Positions 1 through 8,368 of a DNA stretch of 40,525 nucleotides are shown one piece after another; the first letter of the stretch is position 1, and the number at the start of each line of letters is the position of its first letter. The position numbers and the translations under genes are program-made. Under the pieces are notes generated by a model. It was not told where the DNA came from. It searched no databases and worked only from the letters and a program-made list of their open reading frames with translations. The stretch comes from Actinomycetes bacterium (GTDB taxonomy: Bacteria > Actinomycetota > Actinomycetes > Mycobacteriales > Pseudonocardiaceae), in NCBI GenBank assembly GCA_021793175.1, contig JAJYTH010000022.1, forward strand, positions 1-40,525, given 5' to 3'.

Positions 1-454
1 CGAGGTTGCCGAAGAACGTCTGGAAACCGATGCGCAGTGGGCTGTACCACGGCAGCCAGCCGCAATGCCACTTACCGAACATCGCCGTCCGGTAACCCGC
101 ATCGGCGAGGATCGACGGCAGCGTCGGGTGGTCGGCCGGAATGCCGTTCTCCGGGGTCCGTCTCGTGAGGGGTTCTTCCAGGCCCGCCTGCAACCTCCCG
201 GGGAAGCGGCCGGTGTAGAGACTGATCCGCGTCGGTGAACACCACGATGAGCCCGCGTAACCGTGGGTGAAACGAATCCCTTCGGTGGCCAGACGGTCGA
301 GGTTCGGCGTTCGGATCGTCGTGGAGCCGTAGCAGCCGAGATCCGCCCAGCCCAGGTCGTCGGCGAGGATGAAGAGCACGTTCGGGGGAGTCGTCGGACG
401 GCCACGTTCGAGTCCGTCGAAAGCCCGTCGGATTGTCGTGGAGCCGTTCGGCAT
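1..454 (-). CDS. Sulfatase (arylsulfatase-type), N-terminal part; C-terminus lies outside the window
   Basis: The visible 151 residues are the N-terminus of an alkaline-phosphatase-superfamily sulfatase. A metal-binding NVLFILADDLGWADLGCYG segment lies at residues 25-43. The formylglycine signature C-S-P-T-R (Cys72 to Arg76) is followed by LYTGRFPGR. A GKWHCG segment matches the catalytic-lysine region GKWHLG. These enzymes hydrolyse sulfate esters after Cys is oxidised to formylglycine; no formylglycine-generating enzyme gene is in the window. No signal peptide is seen, so a cytosolic location is suggested. The ATG at 454 was chosen because GAGGAG lies just upstream. The gene runs off the left edge and its substrate cannot be told. 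Confidence 0.88.
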   Translation of the reverse strand, partial: MPNGSTTIRRAFDGLERGRPTTPPNVLFILADDLGWADLGCYGSTTIRTPNLDRLATEGIRFTHGYAGSSWCSPTRISLYTGRFPGRLQAGLEEPLTRRTPENGIPADHPTLPSILADAGYRTAMFGKWHCGWLPWYSPLRIGFQTFFGNL

Positions 455-500
455 GGTGCTCTCCTCAAGCAGGGATGCCGGTTGTCCGCGAGGGCATACC

Positions 501-539
501 CCTGGGGCGGGGGCACAAACGCGGCGCCCCCGCCCCAGG
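501..539 (-). terminator. Strong hairpin terminator after the symporter operon
   Basis: A perfect 14-bp GC-rich stem (501-514 pairs with 526-539, loop 515-525) lies between the stop of the symporter at 571 and the sulfatase start at 454. It lacks a long T run, which is usual for high-GC actinobacterial terminators. It would end transcription of the symporter genes and insulate the sulfatase gene. Confidence 0.65.
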
Positions 540-570
540 TACTCACCTCACAGGGTCTGCTTCGACCCTC

Positions 571-2169
571 TCAGGCTTTCTCGGCACCCGCGCCGGTGAG
601 GGAACGCACCTCCATCTCCTTGTGCTTGTCCTCCAGGTGTTCCTTCGACAACACGGTGCCCAACCAACCGAGGAAGAACGACACCGGAATCGACACCAGG
701 CCCGGGTTCTGCAGCGGGAACCAGTGGAAGTCGACGCTTGTGATCATCGACTTCTCGGTACCCGACACGGCGGGCGAGAACACGATCAGCACGAGGGTGA
801 CCGCCAGACCGCCGTAGATCGACCACAGCGCGCCGGAGGTGTTGAACCGCTTCCAGAACAGCGAGTACAGGATGGTCGGCAGGTTCGCCGACGCGGCGAC
901 CGCGAACGCCAGGGCCACGAGGAACGCCACGTTCTGGTCCTTGGCCAGGATGCCGCCGATGATCGCCACGACCCCGATCACGCAGGCTGTGATGCGTGCG
1001 ACCTTGACTTCGGTGTTCTTGTTGTCGATCTTGCCCCGCTTGATGACGTTGACGTACACGTCGTGCGCGAACGACGCCGATGCGGTGATCGTCAGGCCCG
1101 CCACCACGGCCAGGATCGTCGCGAACGCCACGGCCGCGATGAAACCGAGCAGCAAGGGGCCGCCCAGGGCCTCCGCCAGCAGTGGCGCCGCCGAGTTCTC
1201 CCCGCCGGGTGCCTTACTGATCGTGTCGGACCCGACGATGGCCGCCGCGCCGTAGCCGAGCACCAGGGTAAACAGGTAGAACAGGCCGATCAGGGCAATG
1301 GCCCAGACCACGGACCTCCGGGCTTCCTTGGCGGTCGGTACGGTGTAGAAGCGCATGAGGACGTGCGGCAGGCCCGCCGTTCCCAGCACGAGCGCGATGC
1401 CCAACGACAGGAAGTCGATCTTCGAGGCCTCGCTCACGCCGTACTTCGCGCCCGGGTTCGGCATAGAATCGCCGTCCGGAGACCGTTCGACGGCTGCTCC
1501 GAGGAGCTCGGAGAAGTTCAGCCCGTAACGGCCCAGCACCCACACCGTCATCGCGAACGTACCCGCGATGAGCAGAGCGGCCTTGATGATCTGCACCCAG
1601 GTCGTGCCCTTCATGCCCCCGACGAGGACGTACAGGATCATGACGACGCCGACCACGCAGATGACGACGGCTTGTCCGAAGTCGCCTTCGATACCCAGCA
1701 GCAACGACACGAGCGCGCCCGCGCCGGCCATCTGGGCGAGGAGGTAGAAGAACGACACGGCCATCGTGGACGTCGCCGCTGCGGCCCGCACCGGGCGCTG
1801 CCGCATGCGGAAGGCGAGTACGTCACCCATGGTGAACTTGCCCGTGTTGCGGAGCAGTTCCGCGACCAGCAGCAGCGCGACCAACCAGGCGACGAGGAAC
1901 CCGATCGAGTACAGGAAGCCGTCGTAGCCGTACACGGCGATCGCGCCCGCGATACCCAGGAACGACGCCGCCGACAGGTAGTCGCCCGCGATGGCGGTGC
2001 CGTTCTGCGGCCCGGAGAAGGAGCGGCCCGCCGCGTAGTAGTCCGACGCGGTCTTCGTGTTCCGCGAAGCCCGGAAGACGACGACCAGGGTCACGATGAC
2101 GAACAGCGCGAAGATGCCGATGTTGAGGAGGGGATTGTTGCCCTCGATGCTTTGGGCGAGGGTGGTCAC
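571..2169 (-). CDS. Sodium:solute symporter, ActP/MctC-like cation-acetate/monocarboxylate permease
   Basis: This 532-residue protein is a polytopic membrane protein of the solute:sodium symporter (SSS) family. The N-terminal region has the family pattern of a DYYAAGRSFSGPQNG segment followed by GDYLSAASFLG, and a GLPHVLMRFYTV segment lies mid-protein. About 13 hydrophobic helices can be counted. The family couples Na+ entry to uptake of acetate, pyruvate or propionate; ActP and MctC are the nearest familiar types, and the substrate is inferred from them. The ATG overlaps the stop of the upstream DUF485 gene by 4 bp, the same pairing as yjcH-actP in E. coli, so the two are translationally coupled. 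Confidence 0.9.
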   Translation of the reverse strand: MTTLAQSIEGNNPLLNIGIFALFVIVTLVVVFRASRNTKTASDYYAAGRSFSGPQNGTAIAGDYLSAASFLGIAGAIAVYGYDGFLYSIGFLVAWLVALLLVAELLRNTGKFTMGDVLAFRMRQRPVRAAAATSTMAVSFFYLLAQMAGAGALVSLLLGIEGDFGQAVVICVVGVVMILYVLVGGMKGTTWVQIIKAALLIAGTFAMTVWVLGRYGLNFSELLGAAVERSPDGDSMPNPGAKYGVSEASKIDFLSLGIALVLGTAGLPHVLMRFYTVPTAKEARRSVVWAIALIGLFYLFTLVLGYGAAAIVGSDTISKAPGGENSAAPLLAEALGGPLLLGFIAAVAFATILAVVAGLTITASASFAHDVYVNVIKRGKIDNKNTEVKVARITACVIGVVAIIGGILAKDQNVAFLVALAFAVAASANLPTILYSLFWKRFNTSGALWSIYGGLAVTLVLIVFSPAVSGTEKSMITSVDFHWFPLQNPGLVSIPVSFFLGWLGTVLSKEHLEDKHKEMEVRSLTGAGAEKA

Positions 2170-2510
2170 GACGCACCCCCTTCCATGTCTTCCTTGATCC
2201 GGTCGGCGATCGGGTCGAGCTTGCGGTTGGCGTAGCGGATGTAGAGAGCCGTGATCGCGAACGTCGACACGAACTGCAGCAGGCCGAAGATCAGACCGAC
2301 GTTGATGTTGCCGATGACCTTGATGGACATGAAGTCGTGCGCGTAGTCCGCCACCACGACGTAGGTCAGGTACCAGACAAGGAAGAGCGCGGTCATGGGG
2401 AACACGAACCGCCGCAGTCGGCTACGCAGTCGTTGGAAGTCCTCGCTCGCGTGGACCTCCGCCCAGGACTTCGACCCGGGCGGATGGGCCGAAGGTTCGG
2501 TGGTACTCAC
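2166..2510 (-). CDS. DUF485 small membrane protein (YjcH-like), partner of the symporter
   Basis: A 114-residue protein with two transmembrane helices (FVFPMTALFLVWYLTYVVVA and a second one from GNINVGLIFGLLQFVSTF) followed by a short basic and acidic tail. The family is DUF485, typically encoded immediately upstream of an SSS acetate/monocarboxylate permease. Its molecular role is not established; an accessory or stabilising role is assumed. The start is GTG at 2510, preceded by a strong AAGGAGGTC ribosome-binding site 6 nt upstream. The stop overlaps the symporter start (ATGA). Confidence 0.85.
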   Translation of the reverse strand: MSTTEPSAHPPGSKSWAEVHASEDFQRLRSRLRRFVFPMTALFLVWYLTYVVVADYAHDFMSIKVIGNINVGLIFGLLQFVSTFAITALYIRYANRKLDPIADRIKEDMEGGAS

Positions 2511-2568
2511 TCCTGACCTCCTTGTCAGTGAACACGTGCGTGTGCGTGGTGCGTCACAGTAAGGAGGA

Positions 2569-2584
2569 GGACGTACGGGACGTA
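2569..2584. repeat. Short tandem direct repeat upstream of the DUF485-symporter operon
   Basis: GGACGTA occurs twice with a 9-bp period (2569-2575 and 2578-2584). It lies in the 78-bp gap between the second symporter stop (2589) and the DUF485 start (2510). LytTR-family regulators usually bind short direct repeats, and a LytTR gene is in the same block, so this is a weak candidate operator. The repeat is short and could be chance. Confidence 0.25.
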
Positions 2585-2588
2585 ATCG

Positions 2589-4367
2589 TCAGCGGACCAA
2601 TCGGCGTGTGATGCGACGAACGGCTGACGAACGGCGTGCCGACCACGACGAGTGGCCCAGGTCACGGGCCAGTGTCGAGCGGTCCGCGAACGGGGACCGT
2701 CGGTGTTCGTGGAGATGCAGTCGCAGCATGGCCGCGGTGGCCCAGAGCTGGGGCCTGCCGAACAGCGACACCACGATCATCGTGGCGAATGCCAGCGGTA
2801 CCGACCAGGGCGCGGGTTGGACGAGCAGGATCGACACCCAGCCGGGCACCGGAAGGTCGAGGACGCCGAGGGCGAATCCCCCGCAGGAGGCGAGCAGGCC
2901 CACGGTCACACCGGCCACGGCACCGGCGGCGGTCAGTCTCGACCACCAGATGCCGAGCACCAGCAGGGGACAGAACGTCGAGGCCGCGACAGCGAACCCC
3001 CAGGTCACCAGCGTGCTCGCGTCGAAGGACACGGCGGGCAGCGCCAGTAGCACCACGACGATCGCGGCACCCACCACGGTCATCCGTAGCTGTCGCAGCC
3101 CACCGGGTACGAGGTCGTGGGAGATGGCACCGGCGACCACCAGCAGCAGGCCGAGCGAGGTGGCGAGGAAAGCGGCGAACGCGCCCGCGGTGAGCAGACC
3201 GGTGAACACACCACCGAGCGGACCCGGATCGACCTGCGCGGGCAGTGCCACCACGGCACTGTCGGTGGCTCCTGACAGGTACAGATGGGGCACCAGTACC
3301 CGGCCCAGCATCCCGTAGATGCCGGGGAAGATGTAAAACATCCCCAGCAACGCGACCGTGAGTGCCGCGGTCCTCCTCGCCGCCCTGCCATCGGGGCTGG
3401 TGTGGAACCGCATGATGACGTGCGGCAACCCCATGGTGCCGAGCATGGTCGCCAGGAGCATGGCCCACGTCGCCAACAGTGGGTGTTCGGGTGTGCCGAG
3501 GTCGAGCAGCGGCCGTTCCCACCCTGGGGCACCGGGAGCGGCGCTGCCCTCCAGTACCGGTGCGGCGCTGCCTTGGGCGAACACGACCGTCGTGCCCGCC
3601 GGAACGTTCCACTCGCCCGGTGGGACGTCGGAGATCCCACCGTCATCGTCCACCACCCGCACCCCGTCGGGCACCTCCAGGGCGGCATTGATCCGGAAGG
3701 ACACCGGCGTCTGGGTCTCGAAGTGCGTGAACTCGACCGGGTGCAGCGCTTCCTGCCGTACCTCCGGGCCGACCTGGGCCACCAGCCACACGGCGGGAAC
3801 GATGAACAGCGCCAGCTTCAACACGAACTGGAACGCCTGCACGTACGTGGCGGCCCGCATGCCACCGAGTGCGAGCGTGATACTGACGGCGAGTCCGGAG
3901 AGGGCGACCCCCACCCAGTACGGTGTGCCGCTCACGATGCTGAGCACCAGCCCGGCCGTGCGGAACTGCGGCACCAGGTACAGCACGCTGATCACCAGCA
4001 CCACCACGGCGGTGAGCCTGCGCAGAGCCGCCGAGCCGAGGCGGGCTTCGGCGAAGTCCGGCACCGTGAGCGCCCCCGACCTGCGCATGGGAGCCGCCAC
4101 CAGGGCGAGCATGGCGATGTAGCCCGCGGTGAATCCCACCGGGTACCACAGGGCTCCCACGCCGTCTCGCACCATGAGCCCGGCCACGCCCAGAAACGAC
4201 GCCGCCGACAGGTATTCGCCGGACACGGCGGCGGAGTTCAGCAGCGGCGACACTCGCCGAGAGGCCACGAGGAAGTCCGAGGTCGTGCGCATCGCCGCGA
4301 CCCCGAGCAGTCCGATGGCCAGGGTGATGAGCACCACCGGCGCCACAGCGAGCGCGACGATCATCAC
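2589..4367 (-). CDS. Second sodium:solute symporter, with an enlarged extracytoplasmic loop
   Basis: A 592-residue SSS-family permease, a paralogue of the neighbouring symporter. Shared landmarks are DFLVASRRVSPLLNSAAVSG, GEYLSAASFLG and GLPHVIMRFHTSPDG. Residues about 200-297 form a long hydrophilic, Gly/Pro-rich segment between two helices, predicted to be outside the membrane and roughly twice as long as in its paralogue. The C-terminus is an unusually basic tail rich in Arg and Ser. The ATG overlaps the stop of the upstream small membrane protein by 4 bp. The likely job is cation-driven uptake of an organic acid; the substrate is unknown. Confidence 0.85.
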   Translation of the reverse strand: MMIVALAVAPVVLITLAIGLLGVAAMRTTSDFLVASRRVSPLLNSAAVSGEYLSAASFLGVAGLMVRDGVGALWYPVGFTAGYIAMLALVAAPMRRSGALTVPDFAEARLGSAALRRLTAVVVLVISVLYLVPQFRTAGLVLSIVSGTPYWVGVALSGLAVSITLALGGMRAATYVQAFQFVLKLALFIVPAVWLVAQVGPEVRQEALHPVEFTHFETQTPVSFRINAALEVPDGVRVVDDDGGISDVPPGEWNVPAGTTVVFAQGSAAPVLEGSAAPGAPGWERPLLDLGTPEHPLLATWAMLLATMLGTMGLPHVIMRFHTSPDGRAARRTAALTVALLGMFYIFPGIYGMLGRVLVPHLYLSGATDSAVVALPAQVDPGPLGGVFTGLLTAGAFAAFLATSLGLLLVVAGAISHDLVPGGLRQLRMTVVGAAIVVVLLALPAVSFDASTLVTWGFAVAASTFCPLLVLGIWWSRLTAAGAVAGVTVGLLASCGGFALGVLDLPVPGWVSILLVQPAPWSVPLAFATMIVVSLFGRPQLWATAAMLRLHLHEHRRSPFADRSTLARDLGHSSWSARRSSAVRRITRRLVR

Positions 4368-4741
4368 ACGTCCTCGGCGGGGTGGGCGTCCTCGACGGTG
4401 TTCTCCTCCCGTTCAACCCGTCGGAGGTGCGAGAACGCGAGCAGCACCATGGCGGGGAACGGCACGACCATGACGGCCAGCCACGACAGCGGGACATCGA
4501 ACACCCGGGCCCGGTCCAGCGCGGGTAGGACCGCCAACAGGAGGGGCAGCCCGAACACCAGCACGCACGCCGACGTCAACGCCGTCACGGCGTGGCGCCG
4601 TTGCCGCCGGTAGAGGGCCACCGCGAGCGGCGCCTCCGCGGGGTCCAGAGTGGTCGGTCGCCACGGTCCCCGGTAGCGGCGACGGGCGTGGGCCAGCCGT
4701 GTCTGGGGGCTCGTCACCGTCACCCTGCGTTGGACACTCAT
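4364..4741 (-). CDS. Small two-helix membrane protein paired with the second symporter
   Basis: A 125-residue protein with a basic N-terminus (about 50 residues) and two hydrophobic helices (ALTSACVLVFGLPLLLAVLPAL without its ends, then SWLAVMVVPFPAMVLLAF), ending in an acidic tail. It resembles DUF485-type partners in size, topology and position directly before an SSS gene, though sequence similarity is not obvious. Its ends overlap both neighbours by 4 bp: its start overlaps the response-regulator stop, and its stop overlaps the symporter start. Translational coupling in one operon with the sensor genes is therefore likely. Confidence 0.75.
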   Translation of the reverse strand: MSVQRRVTVTSPQTRLAHARRRYRGPWRPTTLDPAEAPLAVALYRRQRRHAVTALTSACVLVFGLPLLLAVLPALDRARVFDVPLSWLAVMVVPFPAMVLLAFSHLRRVEREENTVEDAHPAEDV

Positions 4742-5553
4742 CTGCCCGCGGCTCCGTGGTCGGTCCCGCCCCCCGACCTCAGTTCCCCGCGCTGTGCCGC
4801 GCGCAGGAGGCGTTCGCGAAGGTGGCGGGCGTGTCGTCGGCTCACGGGGACGTCGCCGAGGTCGGTGTGCGCGAGCAGACCTCCCACGGAATCACTGCGC
4901 AGCTCCCGCACGGCGGACAGCGCCACGAGGAATCCCCGGTGGGTGCGGACGAAACCGGCGTCCGCCCAGTACTCCTCCAGACGGGAGATCGGCATGCGCA
5001 CCAGGTGGACTCCCGAATGTGTGTGCAGCCGTACGTAGTCGCCGTGGGCCTCCACGTAGCGCACGTCCTGGCGGCGTACGTAACGGGTGCGCCCGCCGGA
5101 CTCCACGGGCAGCGCGGCCAACGCGTCGGGTGCGGGCTGTTGGGCCGGTGCCTTCTCTGCCGTCTCCGTGGAGACCATTCGAGTCACCCTGGCCAACGCG
5201 TCGGCGAGCCGTTCGGGACGGACCGGTTTGAGCAGGTAGTCGACGGCGCCGATGCCGAACGCCGCCACCGCATGCTGGTCGTAGGCGGTGACGAACACGA
5301 TGACGGGCGGCCGGGCCAGCTTCTTCAACAGCGAGGCGAACTCCAACCCGTCGAGGCCGGGCATCGCGATGTCGAGGAACACCGCGTCGAACTCCTCCGA
5401 CTGCAGCCGTTTGAGCGCTGCCACGGTGTCGCTCGCCGCGGCGACCTCGGCCACCTCGGGGGCTTCTCGCAGCATTCCGCACAGGTCGTCCAGCGCGGCG
5501 GGCACGTCGTCGACGGCCAGCACTCGCAGTGCCGCGTGGGTTCCTCCAGTCAC
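4738..5553 (-). CDS. LytTR-family response regulator
   Basis: The 271-residue protein has a receiver domain (about 9-125) with acidic pocket Asp15/Asp16, phosphoacceptor Asp61 in FLDIAMPG and conserved Lys109 in LLKP. A linker follows, then a LytTR DNA-binding domain (about 155-252: RYVRRQDVRYVEAHGDYVRL onward). The GTG at 5553 overlaps the kinase stop by 4 bp (GTGA) and places the first beta strand right after the start. A longer in-frame reading into the kinase gene was rejected for that reason. It forms a two-component pair with the upstream kinase and probably controls the symporter genes that follow. Confidence 0.92.
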   Translation of the reverse strand: MTGGTHAALRVLAVDDVPAALDDLCGMLREAPEVAEVAAASDTVAALKRLQSEEFDAVFLDIAMPGLDGLEFASLLKKLARPPVIVFVTAYDQHAVAAFGIGAVDYLLKPVRPERLADALARVTRMVSTETAEKAPAQQPAPDALAALPVESGGRTRYVRRQDVRYVEAHGDYVRLHTHSGVHLVRMPISRLEEYWADAGFVRTHRGFLVALSAVRELRSDSVGGLLAHTDLGDVPVSRRHARHLRERLLRAAQRGELRSGGGTDHGAAGR

Positions 5554-6656
5554 GGCATCACTCCCGGCTGAAATCGCGGTACTCGCACGATCACCCGTGT
5601 GCCTTCGTCCTCTGCGGTCTCCAGGACGAGGCCGAACCACGGTCCGTACACGTTACGCAGCCTTCGGTCGACATTGCCCAGGCCCATGCTCGTGGACTGT
5701 CCCTCGCCGGCGAGGAGACGTTCGGCCTTGGCCGGGTCCATGCCGACTCCGTCGTCCTCCACGCTGATCACGCAGTCGGTGCCCTCGGCCTCGCCCAGCA
5801 CGGTGACCGTGCCTCCTTCGGGTCGGTGTTCGATGCCGTGCCGCACCGCGTTCTCCACGATGGGCTGCAACACCAGGTACGGGATGGACACGGGCAGGAC
5901 CTCGGGGGCGACCCGTACCTGAACCCGCAGGCGGTCGCCCAGGACGGCGCGTTGCAGCGCCAGGTAGGTCTCGATGGCGTGGAACTCGTCGGCGACCGTG
6001 GTGTATTCGCCGTGACTGGCCAGGCTGTAGCGGATGTAGTCGGCGAAATCGAGCATGAGCTCGCGGGAACGGTCGGGGTCGGGGCGCACCAGGCCCGCGA
6101 TGACCGTCAGGGCGTTGTAGACGAAGTGGGGTGAGATCTCCGCCCGCAGAGCCCGTAGCTCGGCCTCGGCCGCTTCCTCGGCGGACGCTTCGAGCCGACC
6201 TCGTTCGAGTGCGGTCTCACCCAGGGTCGCCACTTCGCGTAGCGCGGTCATCCTGGCGGTGCCCGCGACGACGAGAACACCGGCCAGCTCGTCGTGCACG
6301 ATGAGGGGCAACGACACGACCTCGGCGCGTTTGCATCGGTTCTCGGTGTGCAGCACGTGCTCGACCATCGCGGGCACGTCGGCCTCGGGAGGCATCGTTC
6401 CCGCGGTCACGAGTTCGCCGGAGAGGTCGGCGAGTCCGACGGCGTCGGCGGCGAGCAACCGGCGGATACCGCGTGCGGCGGAGCGGACTCGCGGCCCGGA
6501 CAGGCCGTCGACGAGGTCTTCCGCCACGTTCCGGGCGAGCTCCAGGGTGGGGCCGGGATCGCGTAGGCGGCGGGACCACGGGACCCACGGGTTCCGTGGC
6601 GCCCTTTGAGTCCGGGACGGACTCCGGGCCGTCGTGTGTCCGGCAGGCATAGACAT
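5550..6656 (-). CDS. LytS/YehU-type sensor histidine kinase, soluble
   Basis: This 368-residue kinase has a GAF-like sensor region (about 55-150), a short coiled-coil segment rich in Glu/Ala, then a His_kinase domain with phosphoacceptor His177 in EISPHFVYNAL. The ATPase domain carries the N-box QPIVENAVRHGIEH and G-box DDGVGMD. It lacks transmembrane segments, so it should sense an intracellular or peripheral signal, unlike the multi-helix LytS proteins. The ATG at 6656 is preceded by GGGAG at suitable spacing. It is the first gene of the minus-strand block and faces nhaA divergently. Confidence 0.92.
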   Translation of the reverse strand: MSMPAGHTTARSPSRTQRAPRNPWVPWSRRLRDPGPTLELARNVAEDLVDGLSGPRVRSAARGIRRLLAADAVGLADLSGELVTAGTMPPEADVPAMVEHVLHTENRCKRAEVVSLPLIVHDELAGVLVVAGTARMTALREVATLGETALERGRLEASAEEAAEAELRALRAEISPHFVYNALTVIAGLVRPDPDRSRELMLDFADYIRYSLASHGEYTTVADEFHAIETYLALQRAVLGDRLRVQVRVAPEVLPVSIPYLVLQPIVENAVRHGIEHRPEGGTVTVLGEAEGTDCVISVEDDGVGMDPAKAERLLAGEGQSTSMGLGNVDRRLRNVYGPWFGLVLETAEDEGTRVIVRVPRFQPGVMP

Positions 6657-6861
6657 GTAGCTCCCAGTGACGTCGACGGTAGAGGGAATCTAACGGTGTC
6701 CCCTGTTCGCGGGAAGAGGTAACCGTGGGTGATTTGGGGGATACGGGCGAGTTCGCGGCCGTCGACACCGTCCCCTCGCGGGGCCTGGATGGCTGTGAGG
6801 TGGAATGCGCGTCGAGCGCTCGCGAACGTCTCGGCGGACGTGGACCGCCCGGTCCGGCAAG

Positions 6862-6867
6862 TAAGGT
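6862..6867 (+). promoter_or_regulatory. Candidate -10 element for nhaA
   Basis: TAAGGT fits the actinobacterial -10 pattern TANNNT. A weak -35-like TGGACC (6841-6846) lies 15 nt upstream. It would give a leader of about 45 nt before the nhaA ATG at 6920. The 263-bp divergent gap between the kinase and nhaA holds no other gene that I recognise. Confidence 0.3.
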
Positions 6868-6919
6868 GTCCGCTGTTGTGCCGGAATGCCACCCGATTGG
6901 GAGGATTGACGATCCCCGT

Positions 6920-8224
6920 ATGAGCACCGCACCCCCCACGAGGACCAAGCTGTTCGACCGCTCGCGCGGATGGAATCGTCTGGCGGACATCCTGCGACAG
7001 GAGACCGTCGGTGGGATGTTGCTGCTGGTCGGCGCCGTCGTGGCGCTCGTCTGGGCCAACTCGCCGTGGTCGGAGACCTATACCTCGGTGAGCGATTTCA
7101 CATTCGGGCCGGAGGCGCTCCACCTGAACCTCTCGGTGGCGCAGTGGGCGTCCGACGGTCTGCTGGTGCTCTTCTTCTACGTGGTCGGGCTGGAGCTCAA
7201 ACGCGAGTTCGTGGTCGGTGACCTGCGCGACCCTCGCAAGGCGGCGTTGCCGATCGTCGCGGCGTTCGGGGGTGTCCTCGTTCCCGCCCTCATCTATGTG
7301 CTGGTCAACCTCGGAGACCCGACCGCGCTGCGGGGTTGGGCCATCCCCACTGCCACCGACATCGCGTTCGCCGTCGCCGTCCTCGCGGTGCTCGGACGTT
7401 TCCTGCCGTCGGCGTTGCGGATGTTCCTGCTGACGCTGGCGGTCGTCGACGACCTCATCGCCATCTGCATCATCGCGCTGTTCTACACCGAGGAACTCTC
7501 ACTCGTCCCCCTGCTGCTGGCCTTGGTCCCGCTGGGACTGTTCACCCTGCTGGTGCAGCGGCGGGTGCGGGCGTGGTGGCTGCTCGTCCCCCTGGCGCTG
7601 GCCACCTGGGGACTGATCCACGCGTCGGGCATCCACGCCACGGTCGCCGGTGTCCTGCTGGGCTTCGCCGTGCCCGCGATGCGGCGGGAGGGTGAGGAGA
7701 CCTCGCTGGCCGAGCGGTTCGAACACCGTGTCCAACCCCTCTCGGCGGGTGTGGCCGTGCCTGTCTTCGCCTTGTTCGCGGCAGGGGTGACCTTCGGCGG
7801 CCTCGGCGGTCTGGTGGACGCGCTGAGCGACCCCGTGGCCCTGGGCATCATGGCCGGCCTGTTGCTGGGGAAGACCATCGGTATCTCCGGGACCACGTTC
7901 CTGATGACTCGATTCACCAAGGCCGAATTGGACCGCGGGGTCGCGTGGCCGGACGTGTTCGGCATCTCCATGCTCGCCGGTATCGGGTTCACCGTGTCGT
8001 TGTTGGTGGGCGAGCTGTCGTTCGGTTCGTCGGACGAACGGGGCGAACTCGTGAAGATCGCCGTGTTGTGCGGCTCGCTGCTGTCCGCGCTCCTCGCGGC
8101 CGTGGTGTTGCGTCTGCGTAACCGGACCTATCGCCTACGTCACGAGAAGGAGGTCCGTGACGCGGGCGGTGGCGCCCCCGGCGCTCACGTGAGCGAACAT
8201 TCCGGTGAAGACCGCCTCAACTGA
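6920..8224 (+). CDS. nhaA: Na+/H+ antiporter NhaA
   Basis: A 434-residue NhaA-family antiporter that exports Na+ (or Li+) in exchange for protons. The cation-site aspartates are visible as Asp177-Asp178 in [12 protein letters not shown], with an additional Asp147 in [16 protein letters not shown]. The N-terminal [30 protein letters not shown] segment, shortened here to its landmark ETVGGMLLL, is typical. About 12 helices are present. The ATG at 6920 was chosen because the family conservation begins there. A longer GTG-started reading from 6725 adds about 65 residues that do not look like NhaA. GGAGG lies about 16 nt upstream, rather far. It could balance Na+ brought in by the two neighbouring symporters (inference). 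Confidence 0.95.
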   Translation: MSTAPPTRTKLFDRSRGWNRLADILRQETVGGMLLLVGAVVALVWANSPWSETYTSVSDFTFGPEALHLNLSVAQWASDGLLVLFFYVVGLELKREFVVGDLRDPRKAALPIVAAFGGVLVPALIYVLVNLGDPTALRGWAIPTATDIAFAVAVLAVLGRFLPSALRMFLLTLAVVDDLIAICIIALFYTEELSLVPLLLALVPLGLFTLLVQRRVRAWWLLVPLALATWGLIHASGIHATVAGVLLGFAVPAMRREGEETSLAERFEHRVQPLSAGVAVPVFALFAAGVTFGGLGGLVDALSDPVALGIMAGLLLGKTIGISGTTFLMTRFTKAELDRGVAWPDVFGISMLAGIGFTVSLLVGELSFGSSDERGELVKIAVLCGSLLSALLAAVVLRLRNRTYRLRHEKEVRDAGGGAPGAHVSEHSGEDRLN

Positions 8225-8237
8225 CAGCTCGGTCCCG

Positions 8238-8267
8238 TCCCCCGTGGTGGACCCGCGCCACGGGGGA
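8238..8267 (+). terminator. Terminator after nhaA
   Basis: A perfect 10-bp stem (8238-8247 with 8258-8267) encloses a 10-nt loop, 13 nt after the nhaA stop and before the trigger factor gene. Confidence 0.65.
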
Positions 8268-8282
8268 ATGCGGTCCGTAGCC

Positions 8283-8288
8283 TAGACT
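8283..8288 (+). promoter_or_regulatory. Candidate -10 element for tig
   Basis: TAGACT matches the preferred actinobacterial -10 sequence and sits just after the nhaA terminator. It would give a leader of about 75 nt before the tig TTG start. No convincing -35 is visible. Confidence 0.4.
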
Positions 8289-8368
8289 CGTGCACCCGGT
8301 CCCTGCTTGACCCGCGGTCGTTCGGACCGGTTCCCAAGTACCAACACTGTCCCGGCGAGGAGATAACG

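Noticed and set aside
433..2235. 600-codon open frame on the plus strand across the ActP-like symporter
   Set aside because: It is the antisense shadow of the symporter and DUF485 genes, extremely rich in Arg, Asp, His and Gln, with no domain signs.
6725..6919. N-terminal extension of NhaA by about 65 residues
   Set aside because: The extra residues are unlike NhaA family N-termini and run across the likely promoter region; the ATG at 6920 fits the family.
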